Source: Prorocentrum cordatum (Eukaryota > Sar > Dinophyceae > Prorocentrales > Prorocentraceae). From it: DNA of 50,000 nucleotides. The position numbers were made by a program, and so were the translations under genes. Positions 1 to 11,700 of the stretch are shown piece by piece. Location: NCBI GenBank assembly GCA_963575745.1, contig CAUYUJ010017660.1, positions 215,001 to 265,000 on the forward strand. The letters are read 5' to 3'. The notes beneath the pieces were generated by a model that saw only the letters and a program-made list of their open reading frames with translations, did no database searches and was not told where the DNA came from. Numbering within the stretch: position 1 is the stretch's first letter; the number at the start of each line of letters is the position of its first letter.

Positions 1-430
1 AAGGCCCCATGGCTGCCGTCCGCATGCGTCCCGCACACCCATTTCGGCACACCCCTCACACGTTTCGTGGCCCCACAGGGAGCTCCACCGAAGGCCCCAG
101 TGCTGCCGTCCGCATGCGTCCCGCACACCCATTTCGGCACACCCCTCACACGTTTCGTGGCCCCATAGGGAGCTCCACCGAAGGCCCCATGGCTGCCGTC
201 CGCATGCGTCCCGCACACCCATTTCGGCACACCCCTCACACGTTTCGTGGCCCCATAGGGAGCTCCACCGAAGGCCCCATGGCTGCCGTCCGCATGCGTC
301 CCGCACACCCATTTCGGCACACCCCTCACACGTTTCGTGGCCCCATAGGGAGCTCCACCGAAGGCCCCATGGCTGCCGTCCGCATGCGTCCCGCACACCC
401 ATTTCGGCACACCCCTCACACGTTTCGTGG
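1..430. repeat. 90-bp tandem satellite, about 4.8 copies
   Basis: Units start at 1, 91, 181, 271 and 361 and are almost identical; the few differences include CAGTG/CATGG and CACAGG/CATAGG. The fifth unit breaks off near 430. Each unit contains the core CGTGGCCCCATAGGGAGC. Because 90 is a multiple of three, the array gives an open frame that repeats a 30-residue peptide; I read this as noncoding satellite. The same core returns in degenerate form at 14.3-15.6 kb. The array runs off the left edge of the window. Confidence 0.95.
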
Positions 431-779
431 GCAGGGCGGTCGGGGCAGCGACGGCGGCGGCGGCGCTGGGGTTGCCGCCGCCGGCGGCGGCGACGCCCGG
501 GCCGCCGTCGGCGGCGACGACGCCGAGCGCGCCCCGAGAGCGCGCTCGCAAGCGGCCGCGGTAGGCAGGCTCTCCCTCTTCCTCCTCCCCTCTCTCCTCC
601 TCCTCCTCCGCCCACTCCTCCTCCTCTTTAGACTAGATCGTGATCTGGTCCAGCAGACCTCTTCCTCGTCACAATGGCCTAGATCGGGATGTGGTCCAAT
701 CCCTTAGGGCCGCGCCAGGGCTGGGGAATCCTTTAGGGCCGCGCCGCTTTTGGGGAATCTTCTTCCAAAGTCTTTCCAA
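431..779. other. GC-rich spacer with pyrimidine tract; no gene seen
   Basis: Composition shifts from CGGCGG-rich (431-550) to a CTCCTC-rich pyrimidine tract (about 568-630), then to a short stretch in which GGGGAATC...TTTAGGGCCGCGCC appears twice (about 705-755). No domain, RNA or splice pattern is recognisable. Confidence 0.5.
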
Positions 780-1170
780 ACCCGCCCAAATCCTCCCAAG
801 CCCGCCCAATCCTGCCGAACCCACCGAAATTCTCCCAAATCCACCAGAATCCTGCCAAACCCACCCACATCCTCCATCATCTGCCCGGAGTCTACCTAAT
901 CCTTCCAAATCCTCCCAAACCCGCCCGCTTCTTCCAAATCCGCCCAAATCCTTTCAAATCATCCCGAACACAACCGAATCCCCCCAAATCCACCCAGATC
1001 CTCCCAAATCCTCCCAAACCCACCCAAACCCACCCAAACCCACCCCAATCCTTTCAAATTCACCCGAATCCCCCCAATCCACCCGAATCCTTCCAAATCT
1101 TCCCAAACGCACCCAAATCTTTTCAAATCCATTCAAAATGTTCCCAGATCCAACCAAATCCTCCCCAATC
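780..1170. repeat. short-period minisatellite (CCCAAATCC/CCCAAACCC type)
   Basis: About 390 bp made of variants of CCCAAATCCTCCCAAACC with a loose 9-12 bp period. It translates to a Pro/Ser/Asn-rich peptide on the plus strand and a Gly/Arg/Trp-rich one on the minus strand, as expected of a simple repeat rather than a gene. Confidence 0.85.
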
Positions 1171-1183
1171 CTCCCAAGCCCAC

Positions 1184-1640
1184 GAAATGCGCGCGCGGAC
1201 GCGCGACCGGACACGGGAGCGGTACTTCCAATGGGCCGTCTGGGAGGTGGAAGTTATGGGTTTTTTTTTGTTTTTTCTGGTTCAGATTTTTTTCCTGTTT
1301 CCGACCCGTCCTCCGCGAAATGCGCGCGTGGACGTGCGACGGGACACGGGGGCGGTGCTTGCAATGGGCCGTCTGGGAGGCGGATTTTTTGTTTTTTTGT
1401 TTTTCATTTTTTTTTTGTTTCCCCTCTTTCTGAGTTTGCCGGTTTCGATTTTTTTTCATGTTCCCGTCCCGTCCTCCGCGAGATGCGCGCGCGGACGCGC
1501 GACGGGACGCGGGGGCGGTACTTGCAATGGGCCATCTGGGAGGGGGGAATTATGTGTTTTTTTTATTGTTTTATCTGGCGTCGACTTTTTTCTGTTTCCG
1601 ACCCGTCCTCCGCGAAATGCGCGCGCGGACGCCCGGCGGG
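1184..1640. repeat. tandem repeat of 130-160 bp, about 3.5 copies
   Basis: Units begin with GAAATGCGCGCGCGGACG or a close variant at 1184, 1317, 1480 and 1614. Each continues into a CGGTACTTGCAATGGGCC segment and then a long T-rich tract. Length variation between units (about 133, 163 and 134 bp) lies mainly in the T tracts. Nothing suggests coding. Confidence 0.9.
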
Positions 1641-1654
1641 AAGATGTTCGAAGC

Positions 1655-1905
1655 GAATCGTTGTCGACGTCGGCGTTTGCTACGCCCCGGGCGCCTGTGT
1701 TTGGAAGGGCGTCACTATCGCGAATTTTCAAAAACGGGCTCGCGTTCAAAGAGAATGGTCGTCGCCATCGGCGCTTGCTGCGTCCGGGCGTCTGTGCCCT
1801 GAAGGACGTCACTATCGCGAATTTCCAATCTTGTTCAACGCGATTCGTCGTCGCCATCTGCGTCTTTGTTACGCCCGGGCGCCTGTGTCCTGAAGGGCGC
1901 TTAAA
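1655..1905. repeat. tandem repeat of about 92 bp, about 3 copies
   Basis: Three degenerate units share CGGGCGCCTGTGT followed by GGCGTCACTATCGCGAATTT. They start near 1662, 1757 and 1846; the last is truncated. The array directly follows the preceding repeat and is unrelated to it. Confidence 0.85.
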
Positions 1906-2016
1906 TTCTTAGCGACCGTCCAGCGCAAAACCAGGCGGCGCGGAAGACAACGCGCTTTCAATTTGATGCGAACGTCCTATTGATTCGCTCGGATCTCACC
2001 GCGAGAACGCGACTGC

Positions 2017-2056
2017 GAGACCCCCGTCGTTTTGATGCCAAAACGACGGGGGTCTC
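2017..2056. repeat. perfect inverted repeat, 18-bp arms, 4-nt loop
   Basis: The left arm GAGACCCCCGTCGTTTTG (2017-2034) and right arm CAAAACGACGGGGGTCTC (2039-2056) are exact reverse complements around the loop ATGC. A T-rich run (CTTTTTTT) follows. The structure lies about 150 bp outside the first repeat marking the left side of the Helitron-like element. Helitrons are known for a subterminal 3' hairpin, but this one is on the 5' side of the coding strand, so its ownership is unclear. Confidence 0.95.
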
Positions 2057-2209
2057 AAGCTTTTTTTGGGTTTCCTATGGCGACGTGAAAAACATATCGC
2101 GCGTGCGACTTGCGAATTTATTCTTTTCCATAGAACGTCGTCGATAATCTCGCGCCGACGTGCTGCGCGTAAAAAACTAAGGCTCCCAAACTACACCCAA
2201 GCATGCAAG

Positions 2210-2400
2210 AGTCTCCTTTGGAGCGACCGGCGCGCGTCGCAGACATTCCGGTGCATTGTGTCCGGCGCTCAGTGTCGGCCGCGCGTCTTTCCAATTGTTC
2301 AGTGCCGCGGACGATCCGCGCGCGTCGCTGAGACTCCTTCGGGGCGACCAGCGCGCGTCGCGGGGACTCCTGCGCGCCCCGCTCAGAGCCCCCGATGCAT
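2210..2400. repeat. left-flank copies of a short GC-rich repeat
   Basis: Two copies of a motif built from CGCGCGCGTCGC, then CTCCTTCGGGGCGACC, then AGCGCGCGTCGCG. One is partial (about 2212-2256); the other is fuller (about 2308-2372). The same family occurs twice more just beyond the stop codon of the Helitron-like gene (13668-13740 and 13834-13910), so the repeats bracket that gene. Confidence 0.75.
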
Positions 2401-2739
2401 CCGGTCGTCGTCGACGGGCCCAGCGCGCTCAAATGTCGCCCGTTGTAGTCTATTTCAGACGTTGGACATCTGGGTTTGCCTCGCGGAATCCTGGCGACTA
2501 CGATTCCATATCCGTAGACCTGATGGCCCGAGCAGCAGGCGCCGCCGCGCTCGACACGCGCCCGACGCGCCCATTGACAGACGACCTCCGCTCGTGGACG
2601 GGACCCCTCTCGCGGGGCGATCGCCCCGAGTCGGAGACGCTCCAGCTCGCGCGGGCGGCCCCCTGCCCCGCGCCGGGTCAATCCCCCCCGGGCGCCTCCC
2701 AAGGGCAGCGGGGCGAGATGTCGGATCAATGTGGACAAG

Positions 2740-5700
2740 AATGAGCGAGGCGGAACAGTGACCTTTACAGTGAGATTGCGGACTGCGGGCGAGCCCTCCA
2801 TCAGAGGCCCGCCGCGCGAGAATTTCGCCGCGGCCACGGCGGACAAGGTCCGCCTCCTGCGGATGCTTGCCCGCCTCGGCGCCGGGTGAGAGGGAAACGA
2901 GGGCCGTCGCCGCGCGGTTCCCCGGCGCCGAGAGGCACCCCGGCATCGGGCCCCAAGCAGGGAGGTCCGCAGACGCCGGGCGCCTCGGCCGCGGGCAGGC
3001 GCCCCCGGCAGACTCCCGGGACTGCTCGCCGCCGGGGCCCGACTCCTCGGACAGCGGGAGGTCGACGGGACGTCGCGGCCGCGACGTTCCGCGACGTTCT
3101 GGCCTGGCACAGTGAGCGCGGCCGCTGGCCGCGGCGCCAGCGTCCCGGAAGGGGGCCCGAGGATGACTTGGCGAGGAGGTGGCAGCGGTGGAGGGGGACC
3201 AGCAGGCTGCAGCCAGCGGCCCAGATCCTGAAGGAGCGCATCGACGCGCTGGTGCAGGCCGGTCGGGAATCGAGGCTGGAGGATGAGCGTGCCGAGGGCG
3301 CAGAGCAGGCACTGCGGATGCTGCACCAGCACTGGTGCGAGGGGAACGACGTCCACGACGAGGACCGTGGGAGGCATCCCGCCCTGCATCGGTCGCGCGG
3401 CGGCCAGCGCCCGTACCCGGGCCTCTCGAACCTGTGCAACACCTGCTACCTCAACGCGCCCCTGCAGTGCCTCCCCCACTGCCCCGCCGCGCGCGCCGCG
3501 CTCCTGGGGGGCGGAGCGCGAGGGTGAGCCGCTGGTCGTGCAGGGCGCGGGGCGGGGGGAATCTCGTCGATGTCTTCGCTCCGGCACGGCCCCTGGTTGA
3601 CTTTAGGTTCCTTCCCTCCGCCGGGGAGGGGGGGCGATTGGCGCGTCGCCAGGGCGGGGGGTAGGGGGCAATCGGCATGTGTTTCACGCCCCCCCCCTCA
3701 AGGAGCTGCGCGCCCTGGCGGCCGCCTGCGCGCGCGGGGTGCCGCCGCCCGCGGAGGACGTCGGCGGCGCCGCGCCAGCGCCAGTCCGCTTGGACCGCTG
3801 GTCCCCGCACGCCTTCGTGGACGCGTTCCTCGCGAAGCACTGGGTGGACTTCAGGCTGGGGAAGTACGCGGACGCGAGTGAGGCGCTGTCGTTCATCCTG
3901 GAAGACGCGCCCGGTCTCGCCAGCCTCTTCCAGACAGGATGCGACGAGGAGGCCATGATGAGGCCCCCGGCGTTCGTGGACGAGGCAGACGAAGGCGACG
4001 ACGCCCTGTCGCCGCAGGACTTCCTCCTCGACGGGGGCGCGCAGCGACTGGGCGCGCGAGAGCTGCTCCGCCGCGGCGCCTCCATGGGCGGGCGACTGCG
4101 ATCGAAGCCCGAGTTGCTGGCGGTCCACGTGCCCCAGAGGTGGGAGCGGGGCGACGGCGCGGCGCTCTTCCTCGGCGGCTGCGACATCGCGCCCTACTGG
4201 GGCGAGCTCCCGGAGGTGGCTTTGAGGGCGGGGGAGGAAGACGTCGCGTACCGCCTGCGCGCCTACGCGCAGTACATCCTGCCCGAGGGGTCGGAAGCCG
4301 TCCCATCCCACGTTCTGAATGACCCCCAGGGCCACTTCGTGGCCCACTTCGAGGAGGACGGGGGCTGGTACACTGCAGACGACCTGGGCGATCGGCCGCA
4401 CGTGGTCCAGTGGGCGCCTGGCACCCAGCACAAGATACCTTGCATCATCTTCCTTGAGAAGGTGGGCTCCAGGGCGGCCCGCGCCGAGGCGTGCCCGTGG
4501 CCGCTCGGGCCGGTCGTCGACGGCGCGGAGGGCGCGGGCGACGACGGCGACGTCGACACGGACGGCGAGGACAGCCCTGGCCTCGACGAAGCGCCCGAGA
4601 AGCAGGAGGAGGAGGGTGGCGGGGCCGGCGACGCTGGCGCGCTGGGCGCGCGGAAGCGACCCGCGGCGTCAGCGAGGAGCGGCGCCCCTGCCAGGAAGCG
4701 GCTCCGCCTCCGAGGGGAGCAGAGCGTGGCTGGGAAGCAGCAGAGCCGCGCCGGGAGGCAGCAGAGCCGCGCCGGGAGGCAGCAGAGCCGCGCTGGGAGG
4801 CAGCAGAGCCGAAACCAGGAGGGGAGGCAGCAGAGCCGAAACCGAGAGGGGAGGCAGCAGAACCGGGAGGATCAGAAGCGCGGTTGCAAGCCGGAGGAGG
4901 TGCTGCGGCAGGGGCGGAAGCCGAAGAGCAAGGGCGACAACGCCGACGGGTCCAGGCAGGACGCCCAGAACAACGCCGCCACCCCGGTCCTCCGCAGCAG
5001 CAGGGAGGCGAAGAGCTTGCAGGCGGCGTGCGACGCGCGCCGGGAGTGCGGCGACCTGTTCTTGCTCTTGCACTTGCTGGAGCCGCTGGCCGCTGCCGAT
5101 GACCTGCTGAAGCGCTACCCTGACTTCTTCGTCTACGCGGGCGACGACTGCGCCAACCGATGGGCGACGTTTCTGCGCGCCTTCGATCGGCCTGACAAGT
5201 TGGCCGGCAGGCTGCGGGAGGCGCTCGGGGTGACGGAGGAGGAGATTTCCGACGCCAAGCGCCGACTGGACAGCGGGGAGTGGCACTTGCACCACGTCGC
5301 GGAGCTCCTGGACGAGCGCCTGGGCTTCGCCCACGGCGCCCACTCCGTGGCGGCCGCGGTCCGCCTGGCGGCGAGCGACGCGTCGGCCGCGCTGGGCGAC
5401 GGCAACCCGCTGAGGGCGCACCTGGCGGAGGCGTGGCAGCGCAGACCCTACAACCGCGGCCCGTCCCGGCACGCCGCCATGCCTGCGCGCCTTCGGGATC
5501 GCTCTGAGTGGTTCCAGTGCCCCGCGCCCGCCCTGCATTATGCCTGCCGCATGTGCGAGGCCGAGTTCCCCAACAGGGAGGCGTTCAAGGCGCACCAGGG
5601 CAGAGTCCACGGGGGGCAGCGGTGGTACCAGTCGCAGTATGTGGCGCGGTGCGAGCTGGAGCCCTACCAGCCGTCGCCGACCGAGGAGCGCCAGGCGAGC

Positions 5701-8700
5701 GGGCGGCGGGGAACTGCGCCCAGCCCTCGGAGACGTGCCCTTAGCGCTGGCGCCCCCGGCGCCAGCGATAAGGGCATCGAGAGCGCTGGGGGTCGGGCGG
5801 CGCTCCCCGCCCTCGCTGCAGGTGGTTGCCAGGTTCCACATCTCCCAGTGCTGCGCCACCGTCGATCCCGTCGACGAGCCGTTCGTCCCGAAGCTCGACT
5901 CGGAGATGCAGAAGCAGCTCGTCCACGCGGAGATCGTCGGCAGGATCGCCGGCAAGATCGGGCAGGCCCCCCCCGCGGAAGAGGTTTCCCGGCAGGCGGC
6001 CGACGCGGCGGAGTCGGCAGCCCGCGCTCAGGCGGCGTGCCAGGCGAGGGAGCCCCGCGCTTTCCAGGCATGCGTCTGCTGCGCCATGCAGCAGTGGTCC
6101 GAGAACCTCCACTCGGAGTACCTCGTCGGCGACAAGTGCACCATAAAGGACCGGGCCCAGTTCGCGGACTGCCTGTCGGCCGAGTGGTATCACCAACGAT
6201 GGCCCCTCATACCGCGCGACGAGCTGATGTCGTCGGCCGTGGACTTCCCCCACAACGACTGCGAGGGCTCGCCGACGTCCACGAAGATACTCTTGCACAA
6301 GAGGCGCGTGCCCCCGGAGGCGCTCGAAGGGAATGTGCCAGTGAAAGTCTGCGAGGATTGCCGGAGAGACCTGTGGTCTGATCAACCCAAGGTGCCGCTG
6401 ATGGCGTTGGTGAACGACCTCTGGTTGGGCCGCCACCACCCGCTGCTCAGGAAGGCCGCTCTCGCACGCCAGATGCTGCTCGCGCTCGGCCGCGTCGTGT
6501 CCACGAAGATCTACCTGTCCAGCAAGGGCGCCGACAAGGCCGTCCGGCAGGAGCAGCAGTCGTGGAGGCAGAAGTTCTTGCAGTACGCCATGCAGGGCAC
6601 CGCCATCGTGTTCGGGAACGGGAACGTGGACCACGCGATGCGGAGCTTCCCGCCGGAGCCCGACATGCTCAGGGACACGTTCGTGGCCGTCTTCGCAGGC
6701 GCCGACAACGACGAGGAGGGCATCCCCTTGACCGAGGAGCAGAAGCAGGAGAGGGCCCTGAGAGCCATGAGGGAGGAGGTGGCGCTGCACGTCGACAAGG
6801 CGGAGTACGACGCCCAGGCGCGGTTGTTGATGCAGCACAACTACGTGTACAATGACCCGGGCGTCCAGTGCCGATCGGACCTCGTGGACCGATTCCCCCC
6901 GCGGCCGGGCGTGCCCGACTTCATGTTGGCCTGCGCGAAGTATGTCCCCACGGACGCGGCGTTGGACGACGTCGCGCAGGCGCAGGGGCCCGCCTCGGCC
7001 ACCACTGGCGCGCAGGCAGAGATGAGCGCGGCTGCCGAGGACGCGCAGGAGCTGACCAAGTGGCTGTCCGTCCTTGAGGACCACATGGGCGACGTCAGCG
7101 AGCTCACGTCCCTGCCGGCGCTCCAGGGCATGCTCGAGAGGATGGAGAGTCAGGCGGGGCGCGTGGTGGCCAACGAGCTGATGTCCAGACTCGAGGACCA
7201 GGGAGGCGAGGATAGGGCGCTGCAGCTGGACGAGATCGGGCGTCACCGCCTGCGGGACCTCTGCCAGGAGTTCCACGCGCGCTGTCGGAAGATCTCCCCA
7301 GGGGAGGACATGGCGAAGCTGCACTGGCGCGTCCAGGCGCTGGAGACCAACAACTGCCAGGCGGGGGAGGGCGCGGGCGACCTGGCGCGATCTGCAGGAG
7401 TCGCGGGGACTCCCGCCGAGGACGATCCGCGCTCCTTGCAGGAACCGCCCGTCCCAGACGGCCAGCGGAAGGCGAGGCTTCGGGTGCCCACTTCGAGGAA
7501 GGCGGAGAGCTGGTGGAATCCGAAATGCTGGTCGATTGCCAGGCCCACGGACTTCTGCTACGGGGACTGCGCCTGGGGCCTCGGCCAGCTCCCCCCGGAC
7601 GGAGATGAGGGCCCGCAGAAGCAGAAGGAGGCTCGGCTCTGCTTCAGCGTGGCGCACTTCATCAAGAATCTACTCACGCGGGAGGAGATGGAGTATGACG
7701 TGCCCGCCGACGAGGAGAGATACGTGGCCAGGCCCATCAGTCGTTTCCGCAGCTCCTGGTACGACGTGCACCTGCTGTGTTCCTTCTGGAGAGTCACGGA
7801 GACGACCAACAGCACCTACACGTTCATGAAGACGCCCGGGGCGTTCGGGGCCGCTCGCGCCTGCGCGGACATCACGCCGGAGATGATCGAGGAGGTGCAG
7901 CTCAGGGCGCAGCAGACGGGCGGGAAGGCCACGCCGCACGGCATCCTCAAGGACAAGGACACCCCGAACGAGGTGCGCAAGGCCTTCGCCACCCTGGGCC
8001 AGGCCACTGCCGGCCAAGTCGGGTCCGACGGACACAGGCGGGAGCTGCGCGGAGAGGGCGAGGCGTATACCCTGCGCTTCGGCCCGCCCGTCCAGTTCGT
8101 TACCCCGCATCTGGCAGACACCAAGCAGCCCCTGATCTTCATCGTGCAGGGGGATGAATACACCTTCGACAACGACCTGACCGAGGCGGGGCAAGTCACG
8201 TTCAGCGAGATGTCGCAGCGCGTCGCCGCGGACCCCGTGGGCCAGGCCGTGGTGTTCGAGCTGATGATGAGGCTGTTCTTCGTCCACGTCCTCGGCCTGC
8301 GCCCAGAGATCGTCGGGTGGCGGCGAGGAGAAGTTCGAAAGGCTTCGGAGCACTGGGTCTCCGACGGCGTGGCGGCCGACCTCATGGGCGTGCCCACGGT
8401 GTTCGGCCCCCTCGCGGCGGCCTTCGGTCCTGTCGAGGCTCAGGGCCGCGGCTCGCTTCGCCCGCATATCCTCATCTGGCTGCTGCAGGGCCAGCTGCAA
8501 GTGCTCCTGGACATGCTGCAGCGCGACCAGGCGAGCTTCGAGGAGCGCTTGAACCTGTGGATGCGGCAGGTGGTGCAGGCCGTGGTCGCCACTCAGCAGA
8601 GCGCCGTGGAGCTGCTGCCCTTGCAGCTGCAGGGGGGCGAGAACAAGTGCGGGGTCGCGGTGCCGCCGCTGCCGTTCGGGCCCAACGAGAAGCGGTACTT

Positions 8701-11700
8701 CAGAGCCGACGGGCGCAGGGAGACGGCGACGGCAGAGCAGCTCGGGGTCGGGGACGACACGGGTGAACAGGAGCTGTGGTTCTACGACCCCCAAAAGTCC
8801 GAAACCCAAGGCGACGAGGTCTACCACGAGGCGTATCGCCCCAATCTGCCGCTGCGCCACAAGGACGGCGCGGAAGCGGACGACGAGGCGGCGTGGGTGG
8901 AGAAGAACGCCGCGGAGAACAAGGGGTACTGGCGGCAGCCGCTCTCCAGCAGCGCCTCCGGCATTTTCCCGAGGTACCGCGGCGGGGGCACCCTGGCGGA
9001 GTCTCTCCCGAGCGAGGAGTGGATTCGCGAGATGTGCCGCGACGCGCGCGAGCTCGTCATCGGCTGCGGCATCCACGTCTGCAGCCCCTCTTGCTACAAG
9101 TACCATTCGGACAAGGCGCGCGGCTCGCAGATCTGCCGCTACAACTTCTACAACCTGGTGACATTGTGCACGTGGCCCGAGGATGCGGACTCCCAGGAGT
9201 GCCGGTTCCGCACGCGCGGGAAGGCGCTGCGCGGCTGCATCGGCATCTTCGGGGAGACGGACTACGGCATGGCCGGGCGCATCGTCACCTTCCAGCTTCA
9301 CCCCGGGGAGACCTCCACGAAGTACGCGGCGGTCGTCTCGGCGCGGTGCAACGTGGACGTGCAGGACATGAGACGGGTGCTGCCCCCGCGCCTGTGGATG
9401 GATGCGTCGGAGCTGGAACCGGAGCCGGACGAGAAGGACCGCAAGAGCTACAACCATGGCCTCTACCCTCAGCGCTACGCCGACTTCTCGGTGGGCGCCC
9501 GGGAGGACTGGGGATGGTTCCAGCATCTGAACACCACGTCCGCGGAGAAATGGGACCTTGTCGTAGTCACCGACTGGCGCGAGATCTTCAGGGAGCTCGC
9601 GAACCGCGACAGCCCCGCCGTGGACGGTGGCGACGCTGCGCGCGCCGATCTCCAGCGCGACCTGGAGCGGCACGCGCTGGCCACCTTCGTGGACGCCCAC
9701 AACACGAGCTACTACGTCAACTCGTACACCACGAAGGTGAACCCCAGCATGGACGACGTGCTCTGCAAGCTCCTCGACGGCGTGCGCCGCCTGAAGAGCC
9801 AGTGGGACGACAGGGAGGCGCAGGCCGCGGGCGACGCCGGCGACGAGGCCCAGTCGACCGCCGCAGGAAAGCACAAGGAGGATTTCAAGCGCACGCTGCA
9901 GGTGTTGGCCCGCTTCGAGACCTGCTTCCGCAGGGCCTCCTGGAAAAGCGGCAGCGAGATGGTCTTCCCCATGCTCTTTGGGCACCTCTCCTTCATGACG
10001 CACCGTTGCTGGAAGGTGTTCATGCGGAAATCCATCTACCTCGCCGCGGAGTCCTGGCGCAGGCGGTACGGCCAGGCCGACACCGCGGAAAGCGCGCCCG
10101 CGGCCTCGATCACGTACGCGGTCCCCGGCACTGGACAGCAGGTCGCGATGCCGGGGTGGCGCGAGGTGCAGCGCGAGGGCGAGACGGTGTACGTCAGCCC
10201 CGACGGCGAGGAGTTCGACACGTTCGAGTACGCGCACCAGGCGTTCCAGATCGCGAACGCCAGCGGCGGCTCGCTGCGCGACGTGACGACGGCGCTGAAC
10301 AAGTTGCGGGAAGGCGAGGCCGAAGAGGTGCCCGAGACACAAGGGCCGACTGTCGAGGGCCTCGCGCAGGGCAAGTTCAGGGGCGCAGTGCTGAGCCAGC
10401 ACGACGATTGGATGCACCGCGGAGACCACCCTATTGTCCGAGACATGAGCTTGCACGTCTACAGCATCTGGGTGTACCGCGTGGAACTGCCGCTGCATGC
10501 CCTTCCGGCCGGGGGGCTGGATCCCGAGGGCAGCGGAGGTCGCACCCTGCACGTCGACATCGCCTTCGACTCGTCCTACTCGGCGGCGCGGAACTGGACT
10601 CAGAGGCTGGCCGTCGAGCCGCGCATCCCGAAGCCGGACGGCTTCCAGTTCGTGAGCGCGGAGTCGAACGTGGAGACGCACTACCTCATGAAGTCGGTGC
10701 TGCTCCGGCCAGTGCACCTGCCGGACGCCGACGGCCCCAATGACACGAAGGAGCTGCGCTACCTCCGCGCGTGCGAGCACCTGTGCGCGGCGCCGGAGGG
10801 CGAGCCGGAGTGGCCGGCGCAGCCGGCGGGGGAGGGCGTCTCGGGCCCGTTCCAGCGCGGCTGGGAGTCGTTCGCCACCGCCCAGGAGCAGCTGGCGAAG
10901 ACGGCCCGGGCGAAGTGCCTCAGGAATGACGTAGGGTCTTGGGCGACCCCCAGCATCTGGAACACGGAGGAGGTCGAGTCCGGGCAGCTGGCTGGACAGC
11001 TTGCTGACGGTGCAGGAGTACCTGGCCCTGGAGACCACGAAGACCGCGGCCAACTTCGACGGCATCTCGAAGGCGAAGGCTTCGAAGCCGAAGAGGCCGC
11101 AGAAGGACGACGTGCATGTCGCGGAGGCCCCCGTGTTCCGGGAGGGCGCCGAGGACTCGGGGGCGGGCGCCGCGCAGGTGGAGGCCCAGGCCATCCGCGC
11201 TCAGGACGGCTTCGCGAAGCTGGGCGCCAACGCGGTCCTGGAGCATCACTTCGACCCCGAGACGCTCGGGCAGATCTTGCGCTTCGACGCCGCCGAGCGC
11301 ACGCAGGCCTTCGTGAAGGAGCTCAAGAAGGCCGCCACGATGATGGAGAACGGCGCGCTGCCCGGGCCGACTGACGCCGACGCGTCGCGGCGCGCTGCCC
11401 GCGCCCTGAAGGACAACGTCCTCGCTCCGTTCAGGGCCCTGCGCGACCTCGACGCAGACGAGCTGAAGAGCCTGGTGGAGACCCAGCGGAAGAGGTTCGC
11501 CAAGGGGGGCACGAAGGATGCGGACGTGCCCGTGGCCGACGCCCCCGCGCGGGACGACGTCGGGGCAGCGGGCGCTGGCGCGATGCCGGCCGAGGCGGCG
11601 CAGGCGCGGTGGGAGCCGTCGGAGGAGTTGCAGCGGCCCAGCGACTTCGTCAAGCGCCTCGTCAAAAAGTTCGAGGACGGCGTGGTCAACCCGAGCACGG

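Noticed and set aside
9-707. 232-codon repetitive frame over the 90-bp array
   Set aside because: The period is a multiple of three, so any stop-free unit gives an open frame. Codon use shows nothing gene-like and there is no domain.
2017-2070. Rho-independent terminator reading of the hairpin plus T run
   Set aside because: The surrounding genes are eukaryotic with spliceosomal introns, so a bacterial terminator has no role; I list it only as an inverted repeat.
3534-3702. GT-AG intron using GTGAGC at 3534 in the USP gene
   Set aside because: The donor looks good but leaves phase 2, and none of the AG acceptors up to 3702 that I checked restores the USP frame; a GC donor at 3526 fits phase better.
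7670-11194. 1,174-codon open frame on the minus strand
   Set aside because: It lies exactly antisense to the Rep exon and reads as Arg/Leu/His/Val-rich low-information protein, the usual shadow of a GC-rich coding strand.
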